Shown here one piece after another: positions 28,219-37,529 of a stretch of 64,000 nt of DNA. Each line of letters opens with the position of its first letter. Position 1 is the stretch's first letter. Made by a program: the position numbers and the translations under genes. Below the pieces are notes generated by a model. That model worked only from the letters and a program-made list of their open reading frames with translations. It was not told the origin of the DNA and made no database searches. Origin of the DNA: Lachnospiraceae bacterium UBA1683 (GTDB lineage Bacteria; Bacillota; Clostridia; Lachnospirales; Lachnospiraceae); contig DCKD01000028.1 in NCBI GenBank assembly GCA_002320245.1, forward strand, positions 13,762 to 77,761, given 5' to 3'.

Positions 28219-30834
28219 ATGGCTGCAAAGTCAACCAAAAAACGGAAGACGGCGAGAAAAAGTACAAAAAAACAGACGCAGGATAACACCGTCATCCGGG
28301 AAGAAATTACAATATTATGTGTACTGGCAGTGTGCATATTGCTCCTGATTAGTAACTTCGGACTAGGTGGTCTGGCAGGCGATGCGGTTTCATCCATATT
28401 GTTTGGAATCTTTGGCTGGATTGCATATCTGATTCCAATTGTTATTTTTGGTGTGGTTGCTTTCTTAATCTCAAATAAGGGCAACTCACACGCTTACATA
28501 AAGACAGCAGCAGTGGCTGTTCTTATGGTTCTGATAGCCACACTGTTAGAACTTGTTGGGAATCCTTACGATTCCGGTGCCGGGTTGATGTCATATTACC
28601 GGCAGTCCAGCCTGCATAAAAATGCGGGAGGACTGGCAGGCGGCTGTCTGATGAAACTGTTGTGCCCGACAATCGGAACGGTAGGAACTTATGTAGTTGT
28701 AATCATACTCGGAATTGTCTGTGTTATCCTGATTACAGAAAAATCGTTACTCAGACCGTTGGGGCATCACAGCAAGGCTGTGTATGAAGATGCAAAGAAA
28801 CGTCATGAGACTTCGGTGATTAAATCCGCGCAGCGCAAAGAGGAACGTCAGAAAACCAAAGCGCTGCGGGCAGCTCAGACGGAAGGCGGGGAACTGGAAG
28901 GACAGGGAAAACGGGGCAAAGGAAACCGGGGGCGGGAGCAGAAAGTATCCGGTGTTTCTTTTGCAACGACTTTGAAGACCGGAAAACCACTTGGAAAATC
29001 ACCGGAGGTACAGGAACTGACGCCGGAAGCAGGGGCTGATGTTTCTGCTTCGGCACCGGCAGGTTCTTTGTTTGATGAAAAAGCGACTTCCATAGAGAAT
29101 TCATTGGATGATTTTGTAATCAACAGAGCGGTAGAACATGATATACCGGAAACGTTGGAGTCTGCGGAGGACAGTACGGTTCCTGTGGATTTTGAAACTG
29201 CATCGGCGGGAACGGCTGACAAACAGACAAAAAAACGGCAGACTGCGGAGGACGCACACGTTGTAAATCAAGAGGCACAGGCAGTAGAATCGGCGGTGCA
29301 GGCACAGGCGGAAGCACCGAAACGGGAATACCGCATTCCGCCATTGACGCTGCTTAAACGCGGAAAATCTTCCGGTGGGGATTCGGATGCCCATTTACGT
29401 GCAACCGCCATGAAACTGGAACAGACACTGCTGAATTTTGGTGTAAAGGTGCATGTAACAAATGCAAGCTGTGGCCCGTCTGTTACACGGTATGAACTAC
29501 AGCCGGAGCAGGGAGTGAAGGTCAGCAAAATTGTGGGACTTGCCGATGATATCAAACTGAATCTTGCAGTCTCAGACTTGCGGATTGAGGCGCCGATTCC
29601 GGGAAAAGCGGCGGTTGGAATCGAGGTTCCAAACAGTGAGAATACGGCAGTAATGCTTCGCGACTTACTGGAATCACCGGAGTTTAAGAAAAGTAAGGCA
29701 AAACTTGCGTTTGCGGTTGGTAAGGATATTGCGGGGAAAGTAGTTGTTGCTGATATTGCCAAAATGCCGCATCTGCTTGTTGCAGGGGCAACCGGTTCCG
29801 GTAAATCGGTCTGTATCAACACAATTATTATGAGTATTCTTTACAAAGCCAATCCGGAGGATGTAAAACTGATTATGGTGGATCCAAAGGTTGTTGAGCT
29901 GAATGTGTATAACGGGATTCCGCATTTGCTGATTCCGGTCGTGACAGATCCCCGTAAAGCAGCGGGCGCCTTGAACTGGGCTGTAGCCGAGATGATGAAA
30001 CGGTACCAGTTATTCGCAGAGCATAATGTCCGTGATCTGAAGGGATTCAACGAAAAAATTGCGTATATGAAACAAGAAGAAACGACACCGAAGAAGATGG
30101 CCCAGATTATCATTATTGTGGATGAGCTTGCAGACTTGATGATGGTTGCCCCGAAGGACGTGGAAGGTGCAATCTGCCGTCTGGCACAGCTTGCAAGAGC
30201 AGCCGGAATCCACCTGATTCTGGCGACACAGAGACCTTCGGTGAATGTCATCACCGGATTAATAAAAGCAAATATGCCGTCGCGGATTGCATTTGCCGTA
30301 TCTTCAGGCGTGGATTCACGTACCATTATTGATATGAACGGTGCGGAAAAGCTGCTTGGAAAGGGTGATATGCTATTTTATCCGACCGGATATCCGAAAC
30401 CGGTCCGTGTACAAGGTTCATTTGTTTCCGACAAAGAAGTGCAGCAGGTGGTAGACTATCTGATTGAACAGTCAGGAGGGGCTGCATACAGCCGGGAGCT
30501 GGAAGAACACATGAACAGTGATTTGGGAAATGATGGAGGAAGCATCATGCCGGGAACTGCATCCGATGCAGGTGATGACCGCGATCACTATTTTGCGGAT
30601 GCGGGCAGACTGATTATTGAGAAAGAAAAGGCATCCATCGGAATGTTGCAGAGAATGTTCAAAATCGGATTCAACCGTGCGGCAAGAATCATGGACCAAC
30701 TGGCGGACGCGGGCGTGGTCGGTCCGGAAGAGGGTACAAAACCGCGGAAAGTTCTGATGACGAAGGATGAATTTGAACAATATCTGACAGAGCAGCCAAA
30801 GCCCCCGCTGCAAGCAACGGGGCATCAATTTTGA
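28219..30834 (+). CDS. FtsK/SpoIIIE-type DNA translocase
   Basis: The 871-residue DNA pump moves chromosomes through division or sporulation septa. It has a Lys-rich N-terminus and about four membrane segments (residues about 28-175). A long Ala/Glu-rich linker (about 190-370) leads to the motor with Walker A AGATGSGKSVCIN near residue 524 and Walker B IIIVDELADLM. A C-terminal gamma winged helix follows (about 790-860, with SIGMLQRMFKIGFNRAARIMDQL). AGGGGGAAG precedes the ATG. The final residues KPPLQATGHQF and the stop are encoded by a repeat element, so the tail is not native. Confidence 0.95.
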   Translation: MAAKSTKKRKTARKSTKKQTQDNTVIREEITILCVLAVCILLLISNFGLGGLAGDAVSSILFGIFGWIAYLIPIVIFGVVAFLISNKGNSHAYIKTAAVAVLMVLIATLLELVGNPYDSGAGLMSYYRQSSLHKNAGGLAGGCLMKLLCPTIGTVGTYVVVIILGIVCVILITEKSLLRPLGHHSKAVYEDAKKRHETSVIKSAQRKEERQKTKALRAAQTEGGELEGQGKRGKGNRGREQKVSGVSFATTLKTGKPLGKSPEVQELTPEAGADVSASAPAGSLFDEKATSIENSLDDFVINRAVEHDIPETLESAEDSTVPVDFETASAGTADKQTKKRQTAEDAHVVNQEAQAVESAVQAQAEAPKREYRIPPLTLLKRGKSSGGDSDAHLRATAMKLEQTLLNFGVKVHVTNASCGPSVTRYELQPEQGVKVSKIVGLADDIKLNLAVSDLRIEAPIPGKAAVGIEVPNSENTAVMLRDLLESPEFKKSKAKLAFAVGKDIAGKVVVADIAKMPHLLVAGATGSGKSVCINTIIMSILYKANPEDVKLIMVDPKVVELNVYNGIPHLLIPVVTDPRKAAGALNWAVAEMMKRYQLFAEHNVRDLKGFNEKIAYMKQEETTPKKMAQIIIIVDELADLMMVAPKDVEGAICRLAQLARAAGIHLILATQRPSVNVITGLIKANMPSRIAFAVSSGVDSRTIIDMNGAEKLLGKGDMLFYPTGYPKPVRVQGSFVSDKEVQQVVDYLIEQSGGAAYSRELEEHMNSDLGNDGGSIMPGTASDAGDDRDHYFADAGRLIIEKEKASIGMLQRMFKIGFNRAARIMDQLADAGVVGPEEGTKPRKVLMTKDEFEQYLTEQPKPPLQATGHQF

Positions 30835-30880
30835 CGCGCCCTAAGGGGCGGCTGCTTTGCTCGTTGCCCGCGGGAATAAA
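30797..30880 (+). repeat. Copy of the dispersed structured repeat overlapping the ftsK stop
   Basis: It runs from AAAGCCCCCGCTGCAAGCAACGGGG through GCGCCCTAAGGGGCGG to CTCGTTGCCCGCGGGAATAAA. The left 38 bases are translated as the ftsK C-terminus. The central part of the full repeat is missing. Confidence 0.8.
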
Positions 30881-30950
30881 CGAAGGCAAAAAAGACCGGT
30901 AAAAGGTCTGGTTATAAATGAAATCCACAAGAAAAAAAGGAGGGCTACAA

Positions 30951-32621
30951 ATGAAAACAGATATTCAGATTGCACAGGAGGCAGCGATGCTGCCAATCAA
31001 AGTAGTTGCAGAAAATGCAGGAATCACAGAGGATGATTTGGAATTTTACGGAAAATACAAAGCAAAACTTTCCGAAGAATTCTGGGATAAAATCAAAGAT
31101 AATAAAGATGGGAAACTGGTGCTTGTAACCGCAATCAATCCTACCCCGGCAGGAGAGGGGAAGACAACGACTTCTGTCGGTCTGGGACAGGCATTTGCAA
31201 AAATGGGAAAGAAAGCAGTAATCGCACTGCGTGAGCCATCCCTCGGACCATGTTTCGGAATCAAGGGAGGAGCCGCAGGAGGCGGATATGCTCAGGTTGT
31301 TCCGATGGAAGACCTGAATCTGCACTTTACCGGAGATTTCCATGCGATTACGTCTGCAAATAACCTGCTTGCCGCGATGCTTGACAATCACATTCAGCAG
31401 GGAAATGCTTTACAGATTGATCCGAGACAGGTTGTATGGAAACGTTGTGTAGATATGAACGACCGGGTACTTCGCAATATTGTAGTCGGACTTGGAAATA
31501 AAATGGACGGTATGGTAAGAGAAGACCATTTTGTTATCACCGTTGCATCCGAAATTATGGCAATTCTCTGTTTGGCAGATGATTTGCAGGATTTGAAGAG
31601 AAGAATCGGCAGAATTATCGTTGCATACGATTTCAGCGGCAATCCGGTGACTGCAGATGATTTGCAGGCAACAGGTGCAATGACCGCACTTTTGAAAGAT
31701 GCAATCAAACCAAATCTGATTCAGACACTGGAGCATACTCCGGCATTGGTCCACGGTGGACCGTTTGCAAATATTGCACATGGATGCAACAGTGTCCGCG
31801 CGACAAAGATGGCATTGAAAATGAGTGATATCACAGTGACAGAGGCTGGTTTCGGTGCGGACCTCGGCGCAGAGAAGTTCATGGACATCAAGTGCAGAAA
31901 GGTCGGGCTGAAACCAGACGCAGTGGTTCTGGTCGCGACCGTGCGTGCTTTGAAGTATAATGGCGGAGTTGCAAAGAGTGACTTGGCAGAAGAAAATCTG
32001 GAGGCACTGAAAAGGGGAATTGTGAATCTGGAAAAACACATTGAAAATATACAGAAATTTGGGGTGCCTGTAGTTGTAACACTCAATTCTTTCGTGACAG
32101 ATACCGATGCAGAGAATGAGTATATCCGCAAGTTCTGTGAGGAGCGCGGCTGTGAATTTGCACTTTCCGAAGTATGGGAAAAAGGCGGTGAAGGCGGAAT
32201 CGCACTTGCAGAAAAAATTCTGGAGACACTGGAGAATAAGAAGAGCAATTTCCATGTATTATATGAGGATGAACTGTCCCTGAAAGGGAAGATTGAGACA
32301 ATTTCAAAAGAAATCTACGGAGCAAAAGGAGTCGTCTTTGAACCGGCAGCACAGAAACAGCTTGCGAAGATTGAAGAAATGGGATTTGGAAAATTTCCAA
32401 TCTGTATGGCTAAAAACCAATACTCTCTTTCTGACGATGCGAAGAAACTGGGGCGTCCGGAGAATTTTGATATTCATATCCGCGAAGTATATGTCAGCGC
32501 AGGTGCAGGGTTTGTCGTAGCCCTTACAGGAGCGGTTATGACTATGCCGGGACTTCCGAAAACGCCTGCCGCAAATAACATTGATGTATCAGAAGACGGA
32601 AAAATTACAGGTCTGTTTTAA
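30951..32621 (+). CDS. fhs: Formate-tetrahydrofolate ligase
   Basis: It makes 10-formyl-THF from formate, THF and ATP. The 556 residues include the P-loop [18 protein letters not shown] near residue 66 and the block [24 protein letters not shown]. The start at 30951 follows AAAGGAGGG, and the upstream ATG at 30918 lacks a ribosome site. It is followed 15 bases later by folD, giving the two steps that interconvert formate and methylene-THF. This is the methyl-branch entry in acetogens but also common one-carbon metabolism in Lachnospiraceae. No other Wood-Ljungdahl genes are in the window. Confidence 0.96.
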   Translation: MKTDIQIAQEAAMLPIKVVAENAGITEDDLEFYGKYKAKLSEEFWDKIKDNKDGKLVLVTAINPTPAGEGKTTTSVGLGQAFAKMGKKAVIALREPSLGPCFGIKGGAAGGGYAQVVPMEDLNLHFTGDFHAITSANNLLAAMLDNHIQQGNALQIDPRQVVWKRCVDMNDRVLRNIVVGLGNKMDGMVREDHFVITVASEIMAILCLADDLQDLKRRIGRIIVAYDFSGNPVTADDLQATGAMTALLKDAIKPNLIQTLEHTPALVHGGPFANIAHGCNSVRATKMALKMSDITVTEAGFGADLGAEKFMDIKCRKVGLKPDAVVLVATVRALKYNGGVAKSDLAEENLEALKRGIVNLEKHIENIQKFGVPVVVTLNSFVTDTDAENEYIRKFCEERGCEFALSEVWEKGGEGGIALAEKILETLENKKSNFHVLYEDELSLKGKIETISKEIYGAKGVVFEPAAQKQLAKIEEMGFGKFPICMAKNQYSLSDDAKKLGRPENFDIHIREVYVSAGAGFVVALTGAVMTMPGLPKTPAANNIDVSEDGKITGLF

Positions 32622-32636
32622 GGAGAATAGAAAAGA

Positions 32637-33473
32637 ATGCAGTTGATAGACGGAAAAAAGATTTCAAAAGAAATCAGGGATGAGTTGAAGGCAGAAGTAG
32701 AGCTGCTAAAAAAACAGGGCAGGCAAGTATGTCTTGCAGTGATTCAGGTCGGAAAAGATACCGCATCTTCCGTATATGTAAATAATAAGAAAAAGGCATG
32801 TGCATACATTGGCATTGAATCTGCAGCTTATGAGCTGGAAGAATCTACCACAGAGGGAGAAGTGCTGCAGTTGATTGACCGCCTCAATCAAGACAACCAT
32901 GTGAATGGAATTCTTGTTCAGCTCCCATTACCGGGACATATTGACGAGGATAAGGTTATCCGTGCAATTTCGCCGGAGAAGGATGTGGATGGGTTCCATC
33001 CGGTCAGTGTGGGGCGTCTGTGGATTGGGGAAAAAGGATTCCTATCCTGTACTCCTGCCGGGATAATCCAGCTTTTAAAGCGTTCCGGCATTTCCATTGA
33101 CGGAAAAGAGTGCGTCATTGTCGGCAGGAGCAACATTGTAGGAAAGCCGATGGCGGCACTTTTACTGAGGGAAAACGGAACGGTAACGATTGCACATTCT
33201 CATACAAAAGATTTGAAAGAAGTTACGAAACGTGCGGATATTTTAATTGTTGCGATTGGAAAAAAACAGTTTATTACAGCAGACTATGTCAAAGACGGGG
33301 CTGTTGTGATTGACGTCGGTATGCATCGTGATGAAAACAATAAGCTGTGCGGTGATGTTGCATTTGACGAGGTGGCAGAGAAAACTTCTGCAATCACTCC
33401 GGTTCCGGGTGGAGTCGGACCGATGACCATCGCGATGCTAATGAACAACTGTGTGGAAACGGCGCGTAAGTAG
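32637..33473 (+). CDS. folD: Bifunctional methylene-THF dehydrogenase/cyclohydrolase
   Basis: The 278-residue FolD interconverts methylene-, methenyl- and 10-formyl-THF with NADP. Visible motifs are the N-terminal MQLIDGKKISKEI, the catalytic Lys region SSVYVNNKKKACAYIGI, the ILVQLPLPGHID block, the NADP-site VGRSNIVGKPMAALL near residue 163 and the C-terminal TPVPGGVGPMTIAMLM. It forms an operon with fhs, with the zinc-ribbon protein gene 14 bases after it. Confidence 0.96.
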   Translation: MQLIDGKKISKEIRDELKAEVELLKKQGRQVCLAVIQVGKDTASSVYVNNKKKACAYIGIESAAYELEESTTEGEVLQLIDRLNQDNHVNGILVQLPLPGHIDEDKVIRAISPEKDVDGFHPVSVGRLWIGEKGFLSCTPAGIIQLLKRSGISIDGKECVIVGRSNIVGKPMAALLLRENGTVTIAHSHTKDLKEVTKRADILIVAIGKKQFITADYVKDGAVVIDVGMHRDENNKLCGDVAFDEVAEKTSAITPVPGGVGPMTIAMLMNNCVETARK

Positions 33474-33486
33474 GAGGAACCATTAG

Positions 33487-34905
33487 ATGAAATGTACAAA
33501 TTGCGGTGCAGAAATTCCGGCCAGCATGCTCATTTGTCCGGACTGCGGCACAGAAGTTCAGATGGTACCTGACTATAATCCACTGGATGACGTCCTTGCC
33601 AGAGAAGTAAAAGGCTCGGTTGAAGATGCTACAAGGCCGATTCAGGCGGATGCACTGCGGAATTATCAGAGACGTGCTGAACGTGAATATGGTAATTCTA
33701 CACGTGTATTAAGTCAGGGAGAACTCGACCGCATCCGCGCAACGCGCAGACGTTCCGCTGATGCGGCGGGAGCACGGCGTCAGGGCGGTGACGCTCCCCG
33801 GCAGACAGGGAACATGCGTCAGGGCGGGAATCCCCATCAGACCGGGAATATGCGCCAGAATGGCGATGCCCGCCAGACTGCGGCGATGCGCCGAACGGGT
33901 GCTGTGCGTCAGAATACGGAAAATCTGCGCAGAAACGCAGAGGATAAAAAGCGCCAGCAGAACCTGCGGCGCGAGAAGGCAAAGAAAAAACGTAGAAATC
34001 TGCTGCTGGTGATGTTTACGGTCGTTGCAGTGGTTGCAATATGTGCGGTACTCCTGTACAGAAACTCTTATACCGGCATCATGAATCAGGGAGATAAAGC
34101 TTTACAGGCGGGGTCGTACCGTGCGGCAGAGAAGTATTATAACCGCGCGGCAGGAAAAGACGCGAAGAAAGCAGACGCTTATATCGGTTTGTCCAAAGTA
34201 TTTATTAAGCAGGAAGAACTGGATAAGGCAGAAAATGTGTTTCTTAACGCGATTGATTCACAGCCGGAAAATACCGGCTTATATGAGGCGCTTGCAAAAT
34301 TCTATCTGGATACGGAACAGGCGGATAAAATATCCGGCGTTCTGGAAGGATGCAGCAAAAACGTGCTGAAGCATATGAGCGCGTATGTTTCCGATATGCC
34401 GGAGTTCAGCCTGGAGGAAGGTACATATACCGAAGTTCAGCAGGTAACACTGACTGGAGACGGAACCATTTATTATACGACAGATGGTACAGAGCCTGTA
34501 GCGGGTGAAAACGGGCCTGCAACAGAAAGTACAGATACTTATTCAAATCCGATTCTGATTGAAGATGGAACAGTGGTAATCAAAGCGGTCTGCATCAATA
34601 AAAAAGGAATCCCGAGTCTGGTTGCATCCAAAACTTATCAGGTGGAGATTCCGATAGAGGATGCACCGGCAGTGACACCATCAACAGGGCAATATACTTC
34701 CGCTACACAGATTAGTATCACCGTTCCGGAAGGGTATACCGCGTATTACACGATGGACAATACAATACCGACAACCGCATCTGCACAATATACAGGGCCA
34801 ATCGACATGCCGGAAGGGCAGACGATATTTTCCGCAATTCTCGTAAATAAAAGCGGGAAAACAACGCAGGTTACAAAACGGAATTATGTACTGGAATTGC
34901 AGTAG
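33487..34905 (+). CDS. Zinc-ribbon membrane protein with TPR and chitobiase-like domains
   Basis: The 472-residue protein carries several modules. A cytoplasmic zinc ribbon (CTNCG...CPDCG, residues 3-21) leads to a linker with Gln/Arg/Asn-rich repeats such as RQTGNMRQGG (about 95-140) and a highly basic stretch. One membrane segment follows at about 177-195. Outside are two or three TPR-like helices (about 205-290) and two beta domains of the chitobiase/beta-hexosaminidase C-terminal type (TIYYTTDGTEP near 335, AYYTMDNTIPTT near 420). Similar zinc-ribbon membrane proteins occur in Lachnospiraceae but have no assigned function. It may scaffold cell-surface components. AGGAGG precedes the start. 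Confidence 0.75.
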   Translation: MKCTNCGAEIPASMLICPDCGTEVQMVPDYNPLDDVLAREVKGSVEDATRPIQADALRNYQRRAEREYGNSTRVLSQGELDRIRATRRRSADAAGARRQGGDAPRQTGNMRQGGNPHQTGNMRQNGDARQTAAMRRTGAVRQNTENLRRNAEDKKRQQNLRREKAKKKRRNLLLVMFTVVAVVAICAVLLYRNSYTGIMNQGDKALQAGSYRAAEKYYNRAAGKDAKKADAYIGLSKVFIKQEELDKAENVFLNAIDSQPENTGLYEALAKFYLDTEQADKISGVLEGCSKNVLKHMSAYVSDMPEFSLEEGTYTEVQQVTLTGDGTIYYTTDGTEPVAGENGPATESTDTYSNPILIEDGTVVIKAVCINKKGIPSLVASKTYQVEIPIEDAPAVTPSTGQYTSATQISITVPEGYTAYYTMDNTIPTTASAQYTGPIDMPEGQTIFSAILVNKSGKTTQVTKRNYVLELQ

Positions 34906-34927
34906 AAAACAGGAACAAATGCCTCGG

Positions 34928-34970
34928 AAAAAACCATTGTATTTATCAACAAAAATACAGTGGTTTTTTT
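34928..34970 (+). terminator. Terminator after the zinc-ribbon protein gene
   Basis: AAAAAACCATTGTATTT pairs with AAATACAGTGGTTTTTTT around a short loop. The A/T-rich flanks would work on both strands. Confidence 0.85.
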
Positions 34971-35035
34971 GTTGATAATTTTGCCGCGGTTTTACAAAGA
35001 ATCACTTGTACCAAAAGATTAACGGTGCTATAATG

Positions 35036-35044
35036 TATATGTTA
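35036..35044 (+). promoter_or_regulatory. Extended -10 promoter of the ADH gene
   Basis: TGCTATAAT is a good extended -10 box. No well-spaced -35 is seen. The transcript would start about 25 bases before the ribosome site AAGGAG at 35063. Confidence 0.55.
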
Positions 35045-35077
35045 AAAAAATAACACATACATAAGGAGATGCATAAC

Positions 35078-36259
35078 ATGAGTAGATTTACATTACCAAG
35101 AGACGTATATCACGGAAAAGGATGTCTGGAAGAACTGAAAAACCTGAAAGGTAAAAAAGCTATCCTCGTTGTAGGCGGTGGCTCAATGAAACGTCAGGGA
35201 TTCCTTGACAGAGCAGTGAACTACTTAAAAGAAGCAGGAATGGAAGTAGAGTTATTCGAAGGTGTTGAGCCGGATCCATCTGTAGAGACTGTTATGAAAG
35301 GTGCAGCAGCTATGCAGGCATTCCAGCCTGACTGGATTGTAGCTATGGGCGGCGGTTCACCAATCGATGCAGCAAAAGCTATGTGGGCTTTTTACGAGTA
35401 TCCGGATACAACATTCGAGGATTTGATTACTCCGTTTAGTTTCCCGGAGCTGAGGCAGAAAGCGAAATTCTGTGCAATCCCTTCTACATCAGGGACAGCT
35501 ACTGAGGTAACAGCATTCTCTGTAATCACAAACTATCAGACCGGCGTTAAATATCCTCTGGCTGACTTCAACATTACACCGGACGTAGCAATCGTTGACC
35601 CTGACCTTGTTGCAGGACTCCCTGTAAAGCAGGTAGCTTACACAGGTATGGACGCATTGACACATGCAATTGAAGCATATGTTTCTACACTGAACTGTCC
35701 ATTCACAGATCCGCTTGCACTTCAGGCAATCGAGATGGTACTGGAGTATCTGCCAGCATCTTACAACTGCAATATGAAAGCAAGAGAACAGATGCACTAT
35801 GCACAGTGCCTTGCAGGAATGGCATTTTCTAACGCTTTACTTGGTATTGTACATTCAATGGCTCATAAGACAGGTGCTGCATTCTCAACAGGACATATTC
35901 CGCACGGATGCGCAAATGCAATTTATCTTCCGTATGTTATCAAATACAACGCAAAAGACCCTGTAGCAGCATCCCGTTATGCAGAGATTGCCCGCAGAAT
36001 GGGACTGGAAGGAGTAGCTGAAGGAACTTTAATCAACAGCCTGTGCGCTAAGATTGATGAATTCAATGTAAAACTGAACATTCCTAAGACTCTGAAAGAA
36101 TTTGGAATCAACGAAGATGAATTTAAAGAAAAAGTTGCTAAGATTGCTGAACTGGCAGTTGGCGATGCCTGTACAGGTTCTAATCCACGTGCAATTACAC
36201 CGGCAGAGATGGAAAAACTTTTGACATGTGCATATTACGGAACAGAAGTTGACTTCTAA
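35078..36259 (+). CDS. Iron-containing alcohol dehydrogenase
   Basis: The 393-residue group III dehydrogenase has the NAD(P) motif GGGSPIDAAKAMW near residue 92 and a metal-binding C-terminal half with HSMAHKTGAAFSTGHIPHGCANAIYLP. It probably reduces an aldehyde (acetaldehyde or butyraldehyde class) as a fermentative electron sink. The start at 35078 follows AAGGAG by 9 bases; the earlier ATG at 35069 is too close. Codon use is biased toward frequent codons, suggesting high expression. Rex, also in this window, commonly controls such genes. Confidence 0.93.
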   Translation: MSRFTLPRDVYHGKGCLEELKNLKGKKAILVVGGGSMKRQGFLDRAVNYLKEAGMEVELFEGVEPDPSVETVMKGAAAMQAFQPDWIVAMGGGSPIDAAKAMWAFYEYPDTTFEDLITPFSFPELRQKAKFCAIPSTSGTATEVTAFSVITNYQTGVKYPLADFNITPDVAIVDPDLVAGLPVKQVAYTGMDALTHAIEAYVSTLNCPFTDPLALQAIEMVLEYLPASYNCNMKAREQMHYAQCLAGMAFSNALLGIVHSMAHKTGAAFSTGHIPHGCANAIYLPYVIKYNAKDPVAASRYAEIARRMGLEGVAEGTLINSLCAKIDEFNVKLNIPKTLKEFGINEDEFKEKVAKIAELAVGDACTGSNPRAITPAEMEKLLTCAYYGTEVDF

Positions 36260-36439
36260 TTCGCGCGAGTAAAGAGCCAAGCAGCCATGCTTGCATGGAT
36301 ATTTGGAGACTGCCGCGAGGGGTGCCGAGTGCCGGTGGCACTCGTTTGGCATCGGCCGAAGCGGAGCAAAGACCAAAGCCCCCGCCCTTTGGGGCGTGTC
36401 AAATTTGATACCCCCGTTGCTTGCGACGGAGTCTTTGAC
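36260..36439 (-). repeat. Full-length structured repeat, inverted
   Basis: Read on the minus strand it runs from GTCAAAGACTCCGTCGCAAGC through CTCCGCTTCGGCCGATGCCAA and GAGTGCCACCGGCACTC to CCATGCAAGCATGGCTGCTTGG. It aligns over nearly its whole 180 bases with 50865-51050. The far end differs (CTCTTTACTCGCGCGAA in place of CGTTGCCCGCGGGAATAAA). It starts one base after the ADH stop codon. It is the only clearly inverted copy. Confidence 0.85.
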
Positions 36440-36454
36440 TTAATCTATTAGGAT

Positions 36455-36496
36455 GTATAAGGACAGGTACTGAAAGGTATCTGTCCTTATTTATAC
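36455..36496 (+). terminator. Hairpin with GGACAG/CTGTCC stem
   Basis: GTATAAGGACAG pairs with CTGTCCTTAT and a following ATAC, around a loop that itself can pair. It probably ends the ADH transcript beyond the repeat. Confidence 0.6.
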
Positions 36497-36530
36497 AAAA
36501 CAATACTTGCCAACCCCTCTCAGATGTCGT

Positions 36531-36562
36531 ATTATAATGAAAGGGTTGTTTTTCATTATAAT
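36531..36562. promoter_or_regulatory. Perfect 12+12 palindrome upstream of nfnA
   Basis: ATTATAATGAAA (36531-36542) is the exact complement of TTTCATTATAAT (36551-36562) around GGGTTGTT. It contains a TATAAT on each strand. It could be an operator, a divergent promoter core or an RNA hairpin in the nfnAB leader. A TTGCCA at 36507 is 20 bases from the first TATAAT, longer than normal. Confidence 0.55.
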
Positions 36563-36638
36563 GCAGTAAAGTGCGGCAGATATTTTACGCCGGATTATGC
36601 GCGGTAAAATGAAAAACGCAAATACAAGGAGGAAGATC

Positions 36639-37529
36639 ATGTATAAGATTTTAAAAGCAGAAAAACTGGCTGAGAAGATTTTTCTGATGGATGTACACGC
36701 ACCGAGAGTTGCGGGCCATTGTCATCCGGGACAATTTGTTATCGTGAAGATGGACGATAAAGGTGAGAGAATCCCGCTCACAATTTGTGATTATGACCGT
36801 GAGGCCGGTACAATTACAATTGTATTTCAGGAAGTCGGAGCATCGACGGTAAAGATGGCTGACTTAAAAGAAGGAGACAGTTTCCGCGATTTCGTCGGAC
36901 CACTGGGATGTCCTTCCGAATTCGTCCATGAAAATCTGGAAGAATTAAAAAAGAAAAAACTGGTTTTTGTTGCAGGTGGCGTCGGAGCAGCTCCGGTATA
37001 TCCACAGGTAAAATGGCTGCATGAGCATGGAATTGCGGCGGATGTAATTCTTGGCGCAAAGACAAAGGATATGGTAATCCTTGAGAAAGAGCTGGAGGCC
37101 GTTGCGGGCAATCTGTATGTCACAACAGATGATGGCTCTTACGGACGTTCCGGTATGGTTACGGCTGTATTGGAAGACCTCGTTCAGAATGAAGGAAAAA
37201 TATATGATACATGTGTAGCAATCGGACCAATGATTATGATGAAATTTGTGTGTCTTCTGACAAAAAAACTGGAGATTCCTACAATCGTCAGCATGAACCC
37301 AATCATGGTAGACGGAACCGGAATGTGTGGAGCATGCCGTCTGCAGGTTGGTGACGAGATTAAATTTGCATGTGTTGACGGACCGGAGTTCGACGGACAT
37401 CTGGTAGATTTCGATCAGGCGATGAAGAGAAGCCAGATGTACAAGACAGAAGAGGGACGTGCTATGCTGAAACTGCAGGAAGGTGATACACATCACGGCG
37501 GCTGCGGAAATTGCGGAGGTGACAACTAA
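36639..37529 (+). CDS. nfnA: NfnA-type ferredoxin:NADP oxidoreductase, FAD/[2Fe-2S] subunit
   Basis: The 296-residue protein belongs to the ferredoxin-NADP reductase superfamily. It has a beta-barrel FAD domain (HPGQFVIVKMDDKGERIPLT near residue 30), an NAD-binding domain (VFVAGGVGAAPVYPQ near 108) and a C-terminal cluster region GTGMCGACRLQVGDEIKFACVDGPEFDGH. The adjacent larger flavoprotein makes this the NfnAB complex, which couples NADPH with NADH and reduced ferredoxin by flavin electron bifurcation. The start at 36639 follows AAGGAGGAAG; upstream ATGs lack ribosome sites. Older annotations call such genes sulfide dehydrogenase SudB. The unusual Cys/Gly-rich tail (GGCGNCGGDN) is noted. 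Confidence 0.85.
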   Translation: MYKILKAEKLAEKIFLMDVHAPRVAGHCHPGQFVIVKMDDKGERIPLTICDYDREAGTITIVFQEVGASTVKMADLKEGDSFRDFVGPLGCPSEFVHENLEELKKKKLVFVAGGVGAAPVYPQVKWLHEHGIAADVILGAKTKDMVILEKELEAVAGNLYVTTDDGSYGRSGMVTAVLEDLVQNEGKIYDTCVAIGPMIMMKFVCLLTKKLEIPTIVSMNPIMVDGTGMCGACRLQVGDEIKFACVDGPEFDGHLVDFDQAMKRSQMYKTEEGRAMLKLQEGDTHHGGCGNCGGDN

